A stretch of 64,000 nt of DNA from Rhodobacteraceae bacterium F11138 (GTDB lineage: Bacteria > Pseudomonadota > Alphaproteobacteria > Rhodobacterales > Rhodobacteraceae), in assembly GCA_016521575.1 (NCBI GenBank), contig JAEKDP010000005.1, positions 214,256-278,255 of the forward strand. The letters run 5' to 3'. Below, one piece after another: positions 9,251-17,674 of this stretch. Below the pieces are notes generated by a model. The model made no database searches. It worked only from the letters and a program-made list of their open reading frames with translations, and had not been told where the DNA came from. How positions within the stretch are numbered: the stretch's first letter is position 1; each line of letters starts with the position of its first letter. Position numbers and translations under genes: made by a program.

Positions 9251-10027
9251 ATGAAACGGATCTTCATTCTGGTGTTGCTGCTGCTGCCCGCTGCCGGGCG
9301 GGCGGACTGTGTCGTGTTGCTGCACGGTTTGGCCCGCACCGAGACATCTTTTGTCATAATGGAACAGGTTCTGGAGGCGCGCGGCTATGATGTGGTGCGC
9401 CCGGGGTATCCTTCGACCGATCTGCCGATTGCCGAGCTGGCCAGACGCACCATCCCGGCGGCGGTGGCAGAATGCGGTGCGCGCAGGGTGCATTTCATCG
9501 CCCATTCCATGGGGGGGATTTTGATCCGCTACTGGTTCAGTCGTCAGAAACCCGATCGCCTGGGCCGGGTGGTGATGTTGGGACCACCGAACCAGGGCAG
9601 TGAACTGGTGGATGAGCTGGGGGATTACGAGGTGTTCGGGCTGTTGAACGGGCCTGCGGGCATGCAGCTGGGCACGGGGGCGGACGGGGTGCCACGAAAC
9701 TTGCCGCCGGTGGATTTCCAATTGGGGGTGATTGCGGGCAACACGTCCTTGAACCCGGTGTTTTCGACCCTGATCGAAGGGCCGGATGATGGCAAGGTTT
9801 CGGTGCGCTCGACCCGCGTGCAGGGCATGGACGACCATATCGTCCTGCCCGTGACCCATACTTTCATGATGAACAATCCTCAGGTGATTGCAGAGGCGGT
9901 GTATTTTATTGAACATGGGCGGTTCAACCCGGATATTTCATGGGCCGATGCCGTGCTCGACACCATTGACAGCTTCTGTGTGATGGGCGGATGTGACGAT
10001 GCGCCACTACAGGAGACGCCGCCTTGA
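9251..10027 (+). CDS. Alpha/beta-hydrolase, lipase/esterase-like, secreted
   Basis: A 258-residue protein with a clear signal peptide (MKRIFILVLLLLPAAGRA) directly followed by the hydrolase core strand CVVLLHGLARTETSF, whose HG forms the oxyanion region. The nucleophile elbow is HFIAHSMGGILIRYW with Ser in AHSMGG. A C-terminal HTFM near residue 205 is the likely catalytic His. It resembles triacylglycerol lipase/PGAP1-like esterases. A periplasmic or outer-membrane role is likely; the substrate is unknown. Its stop overlaps the TTG start of the PhnM-like gene, so the two are probably translationally coupled. Confidence 0.85.
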   Translation: MKRIFILVLLLLPAAGRADCVVLLHGLARTETSFVIMEQVLEARGYDVVRPGYPSTDLPIAELARRTIPAAVAECGARRVHFIAHSMGGILIRYWFSRQKPDRLGRVVMLGPPNQGSELVDELGDYEVFGLLNGPAGMQLGTGADGVPRNLPPVDFQLGVIAGNTSLNPVFSTLIEGPDDGKVSVRSTRVQGMDDHIVLPVTHTFMMNNPQVIAEAVYFIEHGRFNPDISWADAVLDTIDSFCVMGGCDDAPLQETPP

Positions 10028-11175
10028 CCGGGATATCGATGACTTTGACCGGGGCGCAGGTGCTGTTGCCCCGGGGCGGGCTGAGCCGGACCTCGTTGTC
10101 GATCGCTGGGGGCGTGATCGTTTCCGAACCTGCGGGCCGGGCCGTGGATCTGTCGGGATACATGGTGTTGCCGGGGATCGTGGATCTGCACGGTGACGGG
10201 TTCGAGCGGCATGTGGCGCCGCGCCGGGGGGCCATGAAGCAAATGACCGAGGGCATCGTGGCCGCCGAGGCCGAACTGGCTGCGAACGGGATTACCACCG
10301 CCGTGCTGGCACAGTTCTACAGTTGGGAGGGCGGGCTGCGCAGCCCTGAGTTCGCCGATCAGGTGTTCGAAGCGATCCGGCAGGTTCGGGGCGATATCGT
10401 GACCGACCTGATCCCGCAGCTGCGGTTTGAAACCCACCTGTTGCCGGATTATGCGGATTTGCCCGAACGTCTTGCGGCCTGGGACGTGTCCTATGTTGTA
10501 TTCAACGACCATCTTCCCCATGACCGGCTGGCGGCGGGCAAGGTGCCTCCGCGCCTGACCGGACAGGCATTGAAGGCGGGGCGCAACCCGGACCGGCATC
10601 TGCAATTTTTGCGCGATCTACATGGTTCGGGTGCCGAGGTGCCCGCCGCGCTGAATGCTCTGACGCCGCGCCTGGAACAGGCCGGCATACGCATGGGCAG
10701 CCATGACGACCGGACGGCAGAGGACCGGGAGATCTGGCGCAAGCGCGGTGTGCGGATTGCCGAGTTCCCCGAGACGATTGAAGCGGCCGAAGCCGCGCGC
10801 GCCGGTGGGGACAGCGTGGTTCTGGGGGCGCCGAACCTGGTGCGTGGCGGTTCACACAAGGGAAATGTCAGCGCCGTGGAGCTGGTGACGATGGGGCTGT
10901 GCGATGCGCTGGCATCGGATTACCATTATCCCAGCCCGCGCCGGGCAGCTTTGATGCTGGCGCGCACAGGAATTTGCGGTTTTGACGAGGCCTGGAACCT
11001 GGTGTCGCGCGGGCCCGCAAAGGTTCTGGGGCTGACGGATCGCGGCGAACTGAAAGTCGGAAACCGCGCCGATCTGGTCGTCCTGGATGGTCACAGCGAC
11101 AGGGTGGCGGCGACCCTGGCGGGGGGCCGAGTCAGCTACATGAGCGGTGATATCGCGGCCCGGTTTCTGGCCTAG
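10024..11175 (+). CDS. phnM: PhnM-like alpha-D-ribose 1-methylphosphonate 5-triphosphate diphosphatase
   Basis: A 383-residue amidohydrolase. In the C-P lyase pathway PhnM removes pyrophosphate from ribose-methylphosphonate triphosphate. Family motifs are clear: LPGIVDLHGDGFERH near residue 55, MGSHDD near 228, and the signature GAPNLVRGGSHKGNVSA near 272. The start is taken as TTG 10024 because AGGAG at 10011-10015 lies 8 bases ahead. The next ATG (10039) would leave 23 bases and lose the overlap with the lipase gene. No other phn genes are nearby, so a different substrate or a dispersed pathway is possible. Confidence 0.85.
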   Translation: MTGISMTLTGAQVLLPRGGLSRTSLSIAGGVIVSEPAGRAVDLSGYMVLPGIVDLHGDGFERHVAPRRGAMKQMTEGIVAAEAELAANGITTAVLAQFYSWEGGLRSPEFADQVFEAIRQVRGDIVTDLIPQLRFETHLLPDYADLPERLAAWDVSYVVFNDHLPHDRLAAGKVPPRLTGQALKAGRNPDRHLQFLRDLHGSGAEVPAALNALTPRLEQAGIRMGSHDDRTAEDREIWRKRGVRIAEFPETIEAAEAARAGGDSVVLGAPNLVRGGSHKGNVSAVELVTMGLCDALASDYHYPSPRRAALMLARTGICGFDEAWNLVSRGPAKVLGLTDRGELKVGNRADLVVLDGHSDRVAATLAGGRVSYMSGDIAARFLA

Positions 11176-11244
11176 GTTCCAATCGGGGACGGCGCGGGCA
11201 GGGGGCGCAGCGTCTCGGGCTCGGCGAGCCGTCGTCGCTGCGCG

Positions 11245-11265
11245 CGAAAATCCTTTGGATTTTCG
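11245..11265. terminator. Palindrome between convergent phnM and purK
   Basis: CGAAAATCC and its complement GGATTTTCG are separated by TTT, giving a 9-bp stem. It lies between two convergent genes and could end transcription from either side, although neither flank has a true T-run. It may instead be a copy of a small dispersed palindromic repeat. Confidence 0.45.
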
Positions 11266-11275
11266 CCGCCCGGGT

Positions 11276-12349
11276 TCAACCGGTGCGCTGAATGCGATTC
11301 ACATGACCCATCTTGCGGCCGGGTTTGACCTGGGCCTTGCCATAGAGATGCAGCGCGGTGTCGGGTTCGCGGGACAGATGGTCCAGGCGATCCATATCGT
11401 GTCCGATCAGGTTTTCCATGATCACATCGCTGTGGCGCTGGCCATTGCCCAAAGGCCAGCCGGCAACCGCGCGGATATGTTGTTCGAACTGATCGACGGC
11501 ACAGCCGTTCTGGGTCCAGTGGCCGGAATTGTGCACACGCGGGGCGATTTCATTGACCAGCAAACCGTTGGCGGTGACGAAAAGCTCGACCCCCAAGACC
11601 CCGACATAATCCAGCGCGTTGAGAATCCTGGCCGCCACAAGAACCGCGTCGGTGCGTTGGCCGGGCGTCAGCCGGGCCGGGACCGTCGTGGTGCGCAGAA
11701 TGCCGTCGCGGTGAACATTCTCACCGGGATCATAACAGGCAACCTCGCCGGTGAGGCCGCGCGCCGCGATCACCGATACCTCGTGGCTGAACGCGACATG
11801 GCCTTCCAGCAGCGCAGGGGCACCGGCCATGTCGGCATGCGCGCCCTTGATATCCTCTGCCGAGGCCAGCCGCGATTGCCCCTTGCCGTCATATCCAAAG
11901 CGGCGCGTTTTCAGTATCGCGGGCGTGCCGATGGTTTCGACCGCCGCTGCCAGGCTGTCCAGATCTGTAACATCCGCAAAAGGCGCGGTCTGCAATCCCA
12001 GCTCGTGCAGGAATGTCTTTTCGGTCAGACGGTCCTGGCTGATCCGCAGCGCTTCGCGTCCCGGCCGTATGGGGCGGTGCGTTTCCAGCACATCCAGAGC
12101 GGCGGTGGGGATATTTTCGAACTCATAGGTAATGACATCGACAGATGCGGCAAAGGCGGCGAGGGCCGTCAGGTCGTCATAGGCGGCGGTGGTCACCCGG
12201 TCGGCGACCTGACCCGCCGGTGGGTTCGCCCCCGGTTCATAGATATGGCTGACAAAGCCCAGCCGGGCGGCCGCCATGGACAGCATACGCCCCAATTGGC
12301 CACCGCCCAGAATGCCGATCACGCTGCCGGGTTGCAAAGTTTCACTCAT
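11276..12349 (-). CDS. purK: N5-carboxyaminoimidazole ribonucleotide synthetase
   Basis: A 357-residue ATP-grasp enzyme of purine synthesis that converts AIR, ATP and bicarbonate into N5-CAIR. It begins with the family pattern [16 protein letters not shown] at residues 8-23. The central ATP-grasp carries [11 protein letters not shown], and the C-terminal part has [14 protein letters not shown]. Its start overlaps the end of purE by 8 bases, the usual purE-purK coupling. A T-poor palindrome at 11245-11265 follows its stop. Confidence 0.97.
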   Translation of the reverse strand: MSETLQPGSVIGILGGGQLGRMLSMAAARLGFVSHIYEPGANPPAGQVADRVTTAAYDDLTALAAFAASVDVITYEFENIPTAALDVLETHRPIRPGREALRISQDRLTEKTFLHELGLQTAPFADVTDLDSLAAAVETIGTPAILKTRRFGYDGKGQSRLASAEDIKGAHADMAGAPALLEGHVAFSHEVSVIAARGLTGEVACYDPGENVHRDGILRTTTVPARLTPGQRTDAVLVAARILNALDYVGVLGVELFVTANGLLVNEIAPRVHNSGHWTQNGCAVDQFEQHIRAVAGWPLGNGQRHSDVIMENLIGHDMDRLDHLSREPDTALHLYGKAQVKPGRKMGHVNRIQRTG

Positions 12350-12830
12350 CGACGGGCTCCTCGGCGATGGATGCCGAGAGGGCCGCGCGCCAGCGGTCCA
12401 GACGTTCTGCCAGCGCGGGATCCCGCAGGGCCAGAATGCCGGCCGCCATCAGACCGGCATTGGCTGCACCCGCAGCCCCGATGGCCATGGTTGCGACGGG
12501 AAAGCCCTTGGGCATCTGTACGATGGAATACAGCGAATCCACACCTGACAGCGCGCGCGTCTGGATCGGTACGCCGACCACAGGGACACGGGTTTTTGAC
12601 GCCATCATGCCCGGCAGATGCGCCGCACCGCCGGCGCCTGCGATGATCACCTGCAATCCCCGCGATGCGGCGTTCCTGCCGTATTCCCACAGCCGGTCCG
12701 GGGTGCGATGCGCCGAAACGATCCGTTTCTCAAAAGGGATTCCCAGTTCATCGAGAATGTCGGCGGCCTGTTTCATGGTTGCCCAGTCGGATTGACTGCC
12801 CATGATGATGCCAACGTGGATCTTGGTCAT
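12342..12830 (-). CDS. purE: N5-carboxyaminoimidazole ribonucleotide mutase
   Basis: A 162-residue class I PurE that converts N5-CAIR to CAIR. It shows [13 protein letters not shown] at residues 8-20, SAHRTPDRL near 40, and the conserved [14 protein letters not shown] near 66. Length is normal. It is the first gene of the purEK pair, and transcription likely starts in the ~50 bases between it and the YdcH-like gene. Confidence 0.97.
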   Translation of the reverse strand: MTKIHVGIIMGSQSDWATMKQAADILDELGIPFEKRIVSAHRTPDRLWEYGRNAASRGLQVIIAGAGGAAHLPGMMASKTRVPVVGVPIQTRALSGVDSLYSIVQMPKGFPVATMAIGAAGAANAGLMAAGILALRDPALAERLDRWRAALSASIAEEPVDE

Positions 12831-12879
12831 TCTGTGCCCTCGCCAAGGAAAGAGCGCGCACTATAGCCAGATCACGCGG

Positions 12880-13104
12880 CTAGGCAATGATGTCCGGCGT
12901 CAGACGGTCCTCGATCATCGCGATCATGTCCTTGAGCTGCAATTTCTGCTTTTTCAGCCGCTTCAGGGTTAGCTGATCCGCCGTGCCCCGTTCGACCAGA
13001 GCGGCAATTGCTTCGTCCAGATCGCGATGCTGACGGCGAAATACTTCAAGCTCGACACGCAACACCTCGTCGGTTTTCATCGACAGGTCTGATTGAACGT
13101 TCAT
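12880..13104 (-). CDS. YdcH/DUF465 family small protein
   Basis: A 74-residue, highly charged, helical protein. The DUF465 signature is a heptad-like stretch rich in Leu and Lys (LTLKRLKKQKLQLKDMIAMI) in the second half, after an N-terminal helix with RRQHRDLDEAIAAL. Function is not established for this family. The start at 13104 (MNVQSDLS) gives the usual length, but a later ATG at 13080 is possible and the ribosome-binding site is weak. It is divergent from the hsp20 gene. Confidence 0.8.
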   Translation of the reverse strand: MNVQSDLSMKTDEVLRVELEVFRRQHRDLDEAIAALVERGTADQLTLKRLKKQKLQLKDMIAMIEDRLTPDIIA

Positions 13105-13169
13105 CGACAGATCCAGAATCGTTTTTGCCCGAGCGCAAGGATACGCGGATAAGATGTTTTCTCCTAGAC

Positions 13170-13201
13170 CTTGTTGTCGCGGCGTTTTCTCCCCATATTC
13201 G
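13170..13201 (+). promoter_or_regulatory. Candidate RpoH (heat-shock sigma) promoter of hsp20
   Basis: CTTG at 13170-13173 is followed, after 18 bases, by CCCATATTCG (13192-13201). The heat-shock consensus known from Rhodobacter is CTTG with a -10 of CYTATNTNNG; only one fixed -10 base differs. The E. coli-style CCCCATAT is also visible. It ends 63 bases before the GTG start of hsp20. Confidence 0.6.
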
Positions 13202-13263
13202 ACCTGTGCGGTTGCCAATCCGGGACCGTGCGTACCGTCGCTTTAGAAACAAAGGACGAAAAC

Positions 13264-13677
13264 GTGTCAAAACTTACTTTGGGCTCCTACCCGCATCTGC
13301 TGGGGTTTGAGCAGCTGGAACGCCTGTTGGAACGGTCCTCAAAGACCGGAAACGAGGGGTATCCGCCTTTCAACATCGAACAGACCTCGGACAATTCCTA
13401 TCGGATTACGCTGGCTGTGGCCGGTTTTGCCGAGGCGAATCTTTCTATTACGGTGGAAGATCGACAGCTGGTGATCCGTGGCCGGCAAAGTGACGACAGC
13501 GAAGGGCGCGTATTCCTGCATCGCGGAATCGCCGCGCGGCAGTTTCAACGCATGTTCGTTCTGGCCGATGGCGTCGAAGTGGGCGAAGCGGTGATGGAAA
13601 ACGGTCTGCTGCATGTCGACCTGACCCGGGCGGTACCCGAAACAGTCGTGCAGACCATCAATATCAGGAAAGGGTAA
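13264..13677 (+). CDS. Small heat-shock protein, Hsp20/IbpA family
   Basis: A 137-residue ATP-independent holdase with an alpha-crystallin domain from about residue 35 to 130. It has the start of the domain FNIEQTSDNSYRITLAVAGF, the loop LVIRGRQ, and the C-terminal consensus region AVMENGLLHVDLTR. The start is GTG 13264, preceded by AAAGGACG. The longer frame to 13171 would overlap the promoter and adds a Cys-rich segment foreign to the family. It lies 3 bases upstream of the DUF1150 gene and behind an RpoH-like promoter. Confidence 0.93.
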   Translation: MSKLTLGSYPHLLGFEQLERLLERSSKTGNEGYPPFNIEQTSDNSYRITLAVAGFAEANLSITVEDRQLVIRGRQSDDSEGRVFLHRGIAARQFQRMFVLADGVEVGEAVMENGLLHVDLTRAVPETVVQTINIRKG

Positions 13678-13680
13678 GCC

Positions 13681-13905
13681 ATGGACACTCCATTCAATTT
13701 CGATGAAACGAACAACCGGATCGTGTATGTCAAGACGGTCGCTGTTGCCGATCTGCCCACGGAAGTCCGGGCCGAGGTCGGTGATTTGACGCAGTTGTAT
13801 TCCGTGCATACCGTGGACGGCGAACAACTGGCACTGGTTGCGGATCGCGGCATGGCTTTCAAGCTGGCCCGCCAGCATGATTATGCACCGGTGGCCGTCC
13901 ACTAG
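13681..13905 (+). CDS. DUF1150 family protein
   Basis: A 74-residue protein matching DUF1150, a short family that in alphaproteobacteria usually sits directly after hsp20. The sequence has the family core IVYVKTVAVADLP and ends with DGEQLALVADRGMAFKLAR. No catalytic motif is apparent. The tight 3-base spacing to hsp20 suggests shared heat-shock control and possibly a partner role with the small heat-shock protein, which is inference. Confidence 0.85.
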   Translation: MDTPFNFDETNNRIVYVKTVAVADLPTEVRAEVGDLTQLYSVHTVDGEQLALVADRGMAFKLARQHDYAPVAVH

Positions 13906-13944
13906 ACAGCGCGCAGGCGGTCCGCCTGACGGGGGAAGACCGCC

Positions 13945-14826
13945 ATGACAAGCTATGATTTTGACTGGGTGGATGCGTTCACCGACCGTCCCTTCGGCGG
14001 CAACGGATGTGCGGTGGTACACCAGGGCGCGGGGTTGGATGATGATACCTGCATGGCCTATGTGCGCGAGACGTCCCTGGTCGAATGCACCTTTACCGGC
14101 CCATCGCAGGTTGCCGACATCAGGGTGCGCTACTTCCTGGCCAGTCGCGAAATCCCGTTCGCCGGCCATCCCACCATTGCAACCGTTGCAGCGATGCGTT
14201 CGCGCGGGCTGTTTCAGGGCAACAGTCTGACACTGGAAACCGGCGCCGGTCTGGTTGCGGTCGAACTGGACGGGGATTTGATCGAAATGACCCAGAGCGC
14301 GCCGGAGTTCGGTGCGCAGCCCGATCCGGCCCGGGTCGCCATGGCCGTCGGTCTGATGCCCGATTCAATCATTGGCGCGCCGCAAATGGTGTCGACGGGA
14401 TTGCCGTTTTGCATCACCGTGCTGCGCGATCAGGCCGATCTGCGCGCCGCGCGGCTGAACAGGGAGGCACTGCGCAATCTGGCAACCGATCTGGGTCAGG
14501 ACGACAGTGGCATGGCAGAGCCGTTTCTGGTCACGTTGGGCGGGGCAACCGATTCGGGCGATACGTTCTCACGGTTGTTGCTGACCCCGCCCAGCCCGCC
14601 CGAAGACCCGTTCACTGGCTCTGCGACGGGCGCGATGGCAGCATATCTGTGGCGGCATGGATTGATGCCCAAGGACCGGTTCATTGCCCAGCAGGGCCAC
14701 TGGATGGGACGTCCGGGCCAGGCGCGCGTGACGCGGGTTGGATCCAGCGACGCCATGACCGGGATCAAGGTGGCCGGGCAGGGCTGTGTCCTGATGCGGG
14801 GCAAGGTTGATCTGCCCGATGCCTAG
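13945..14826 (+). CDS. PhzF family isomerase
   Basis: A 293-residue protein with the diaminopimelate-epimerase-like double hot-dog fold of the PhzF family. Visible marks are VDAFTDRPFGGNGCAVV at residues 9-25, ETSLVECTF (the catalytic Glu region), REIPFAGHPTIAT, and DPFTGSATGAMAAYLW near residue 222. The substrate is unknown and phenazine genes are absent. The GT10 gene starts within its last codons, so the two are probably co-transcribed. Confidence 0.92.
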   Translation: MTSYDFDWVDAFTDRPFGGNGCAVVHQGAGLDDDTCMAYVRETSLVECTFTGPSQVADIRVRYFLASREIPFAGHPTIATVAAMRSRGLFQGNSLTLETGAGLVAVELDGDLIEMTQSAPEFGAQPDPARVAMAVGLMPDSIIGAPQMVSTGLPFCITVLRDQADLRAARLNREALRNLATDLGQDDSGMAEPFLVTLGGATDSGDTFSRLLLTPPSPPEDPFTGSATGAMAAYLWRHGLMPKDRFIAQQGHWMGRPGQARVTRVGSSDAMTGIKVAGQGCVLMRGKVDLPDA

Positions 14827-15682
14827 CGCGCCGGCCATCGCGGTTCTGCCTTATGGAATGACATTGGGGCCGGGCGCGGCGCAATGTCCGCTGGATGATC
14901 TGAACTGGCCTCTGGGGTGTCCGGATCACCTGCGGGGCGGGCGTATGGGCGATCTGGCCGTCACGGATCACCTGATCGTCTATCCGAAGACGGCGCTTCA
15001 TTTCCGGCCGCGCTGGCATTGCCCGGCGCAGGTCTCGGTGATGGTGGTGGAGCCGAATATCATGCACGGCCACCACCTGCGTCTTTTGCGGGTGACCCAT
15101 CGCCGGTTCTTTCGCGTATTCAGCTATGATGACGATTTTCTGGCGCGGATTCCGAATGGGATTTTTCTGCCATATGGAACCACATGGGTGCCGGACTGGC
15201 GGGATCTGGACGTGACCAAGACCGCGAACATGTCGTTGATTGCGTCGGCAAAGCGCGATCATCCGGGCCATAAACTGCGCCATGAGATGGTGGAATTCGT
15301 TCAGCAACAGGGGCTGGACGTCCAGGTCATGGGGCGCGGCTATACCCCGTTCGATCAGAAATCCGACGGGCTGGCCGCGTTCCGCTATTCGCTGGTGATC
15401 GAAAACGTGCGGCAGAGAAACTATTTCTCGGAAAAGCTGATCGATGCAATCTTGTGCGAGACGGTGCCGATCTATTGGGGCTGCCCGAATATCGGTGATT
15501 TCATCGATACTGCCGGGTTGCTGATCTGCGAGGACAAAGACGCCCTGCAGCGGGCCGTTCTGGAGGTCGGTGCAGAAGAATATCAGGCGCGGTCGCCGGC
15601 CCTGCGTGCGGCCAAACCGGCCGCGGCCGGTTTCGATCATCTGGAAAGACGGGCGGCTTCCGCCTTGCGCGACAGCCTGTAG
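14819..15682 (+). CDS. Glycosyltransferase family 10 (fucosyltransferase-like)
   Basis: A 287-residue protein whose second half carries the GT10 donor-binding pattern: YSLVIENVRQRNYFSEKLID followed by ETVPIYWGCPNIGDFI. These enzymes transfer fucose or a related sugar from a nucleotide donor to surface glycans. The start ATG 14819 overlaps the end of the PhzF gene by 8 bases; an in-frame TTG 12 bases earlier is less likely. No sugar-biosynthesis genes are adjacent, so the acceptor is unknown. A strong terminator follows the stop. Confidence 0.8.
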   Translation: MPSAPAIAVLPYGMTLGPGAAQCPLDDLNWPLGCPDHLRGGRMGDLAVTDHLIVYPKTALHFRPRWHCPAQVSVMVVEPNIMHGHHLRLLRVTHRRFFRVFSYDDDFLARIPNGIFLPYGTTWVPDWRDLDVTKTANMSLIASAKRDHPGHKLRHEMVEFVQQQGLDVQVMGRGYTPFDQKSDGLAAFRYSLVIENVRQRNYFSEKLIDAILCETVPIYWGCPNIGDFIDTAGLLICEDKDALQRAVLEVGAEEYQARSPALRAAKPAAAGFDHLERRAASALRDSL

Positions 15683-15689
15683 CACATGA

Positions 15690-15723
15690 AAACGGCCCGA
15701 AAGACATCGTCTTCGGGCCGTTT
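15690..15723. terminator. Bidirectional terminator between GT10 and sat-cysC genes
   Basis: A 12-bp perfect stem, AAACGGCCCGAA with TTCGGGCCGTTT, has a 10-base loop. The A-run on one side and T-run on the other allow it to work for both convergent genes. Confidence 0.9.
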
Positions 15724-15747
15724 CGATGTAACATGGTCCCGGTCGGA

Positions 15748-17463
15748 TCAGCCGGCGATCAGACCCATGTTTTCCAGTTTCAACAGCACCTGATGGGCGC
15801 AGTTGTCGACGTCCGTGCCTTCGGTTTCGACCCGCAATTCCGGGTTTTCGGGGACGTCGTAGGGATCTGAAATTCCGGTGAATTCCTTGATCTTGCCTTC
15901 GCGGGCCAGTTTGTACAGCCCCTTGCGGTCGCGGCGTTCGCATTCTTCAATGCTGGTCGCGACGTGGATTTCGAGGAAAGCGCCGTATTGTTCGACCTCT
16001 TCGCGTACCGCGCGACGGGTGGCGGCATAGGGCGCGATCGGGGCGCAGATGGCGATGCCGCCATTCTTGGTGATCTCGCTTGCCACATAGCCGATGCGCC
16101 GGATATTGAGGTCCCGGTGTTCCTTGCTGAACCCCAGTTCGCTGGACAGGTTCTTGCGCACGATATCGCCATCCAGCAGCGTCACCGGACGGCCGCCCAT
16201 TTCCATCAGCTTGACCATCAACGCGTTGGCGATCGTCGATTTGCCCGAGCCAGAGAAGCCGGTGAAGAACACGGTGAACCCCTGCTGGCTGCGCGGCGGT
16301 TTTGTGCGGCGCAACTCCTCGACCACTTCGGGGAAACTGAACCAGTCCGGGATCTCCAGCCCCTCGGACAGGCGGCGACGCAGCTCGGTGCCCGAGATGT
16401 TGAGGATGGTGACATTGTCCTTGTCCTCGATCTCGTCATTGGGTTCGTATTGCGCGCGTTCCTGCACATAGACCATATGCTTGAAATCGACCATCTCGAT
16501 GCCGATCTCGTCCTGGTGTTTGCGGAACAGGTCCTGGGCGTCATAGGGGCCGTAGAAATCCTCGCCCTGGCTGTTCTTGCCCGGGCCGGCATGGTCGCGG
16601 CCGACGATGAAATGGGTGCAGCCGTGGTTCCTGCGGATGATCCCGTGCCAGACCGCTTCGCGCGGGCCACCCATGCGCATGGCCAGGGGCAGCAGGCTCA
16701 TGGTGGTTGTGGCCGCCGGATATTTGTCCAGCACCGCCTCGTAACAGCGCACGCGGGTGAAGTGATCGACATCGCCGGGCTTGGTCATGCCGACGGTGGG
16801 GTGGATCAGCAGGTTGGCCTGCGCCTCGCGCGCGGCGCGGAACGTCAGTTCCTGATGCGCCCGGTGCAGCGGATTGCGCGTCTGAAACGCGACGACGCGA
16901 CGCCAGCCCAGCTTGCGGAAATAGGCGCGTAGCTCATTCGGAGTGTCGCGGCTGCCGCGGAAATCGTAATGCACAGGCTGCTGGATGCCGGTCACCGGAC
17001 CACCCAGATAGATCTTTCCGGCCTGGTGATGCAGGTAATTCACCGCCGGGTGTGCGATGTCATCGGCGCCGAATACATGCTCTGCCTCGCGCGCCTTGTC
17101 GGGCTGCCATCGGTCGGTGACGGTCATGGTTGCCAGGATCACGCCCTCCTGATCGCGCAGGGAGATGTCCTCGCCGATTTCGAGCGTTTCGGCAAAGCTT
17201 TCGGAAACGTCCAGATTGATCGGCATCGGCCACAAGGTGCCGTCGGCCAGGCGCATGTTTTCGACCACGCCATCATAATCGGCTTCGGTCAGAAACCCCT
17301 TGAGCGGGTTGAAGCCGCCGTTCATCAACAGTTCCAGATCGCAGATCTGACGCGGTGTCAGATCAAGGCTTTTGAGGTTGCCGGCCTCGACTTTCAGCTT
17401 TTGGGCTGACTCATAGGACACATACAGCTCGGGAATCGGAGCGAGATTGGCCAACATCGTCAT
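15748..17463 (-). CDS. Bifunctional ATP sulfurylase / APS kinase
   Basis: A 571-residue fusion that activates sulfate to APS and then PAPS. The N-terminal ~385 residues are ATP sulfurylase: FQTRNPLHRAHQEL carries the HxxH motif and IVGRDHAGPG the second site. The C-terminal ~185 residues are APS kinase, with the P-loop FTGFSGSGKST near residue 390 and DGDIVRKNLSSELGFSKEHR. Gene fusions in this order are common in Rhodobacteraceae. PAPS from it could feed assimilation and the sulfotransferase at 3874-4521. It is monocistronic. Confidence 0.96.
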   Translation of the reverse strand: MTMLANLAPIPELYVSYESAQKLKVEAGNLKSLDLTPRQICDLELLMNGGFNPLKGFLTEADYDGVVENMRLADGTLWPMPINLDVSESFAETLEIGEDISLRDQEGVILATMTVTDRWQPDKAREAEHVFGADDIAHPAVNYLHHQAGKIYLGGPVTGIQQPVHYDFRGSRDTPNELRAYFRKLGWRRVVAFQTRNPLHRAHQELTFRAAREAQANLLIHPTVGMTKPGDVDHFTRVRCYEAVLDKYPAATTTMSLLPLAMRMGGPREAVWHGIIRRNHGCTHFIVGRDHAGPGKNSQGEDFYGPYDAQDLFRKHQDEIGIEMVDFKHMVYVQERAQYEPNDEIEDKDNVTILNISGTELRRRLSEGLEIPDWFSFPEVVEELRRTKPPRSQQGFTVFFTGFSGSGKSTIANALMVKLMEMGGRPVTLLDGDIVRKNLSSELGFSKEHRDLNIRRIGYVASEITKNGGIAICAPIAPYAATRRAVREEVEQYGAFLEIHVATSIEECERRDRKGLYKLAREGKIKEFTGISDPYDVPENPELRVETEGTDVDNCAHQVLLKLENMGLIAG

Positions 17464-17674
17464 GGGTAATCTTTCGGTTATGCGTGCAAACTCCGGGTTG
17501 CAATCAACCCGGTCGCGCGCGGGATAGCCCCGGAAGGTCGCAGAAGTCTAGGGATTTGGGCCGAAAACCGAAAAATCGGGAGCATATGGCGCACCCCGGG
17601 CTGAATCCGTGACAATTTTCCCCGATTCGGCCATTTTCCCAACGGCGTTTCCGCGCGGCACGGCGGCGTTGGCT

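Noticed and set aside
12880..13218. A longer, 112-residue start for the YdcH-like protein
   Set aside because: The extra 38 residues overlap the hsp20 promoter and are not part of the DUF465 layout.
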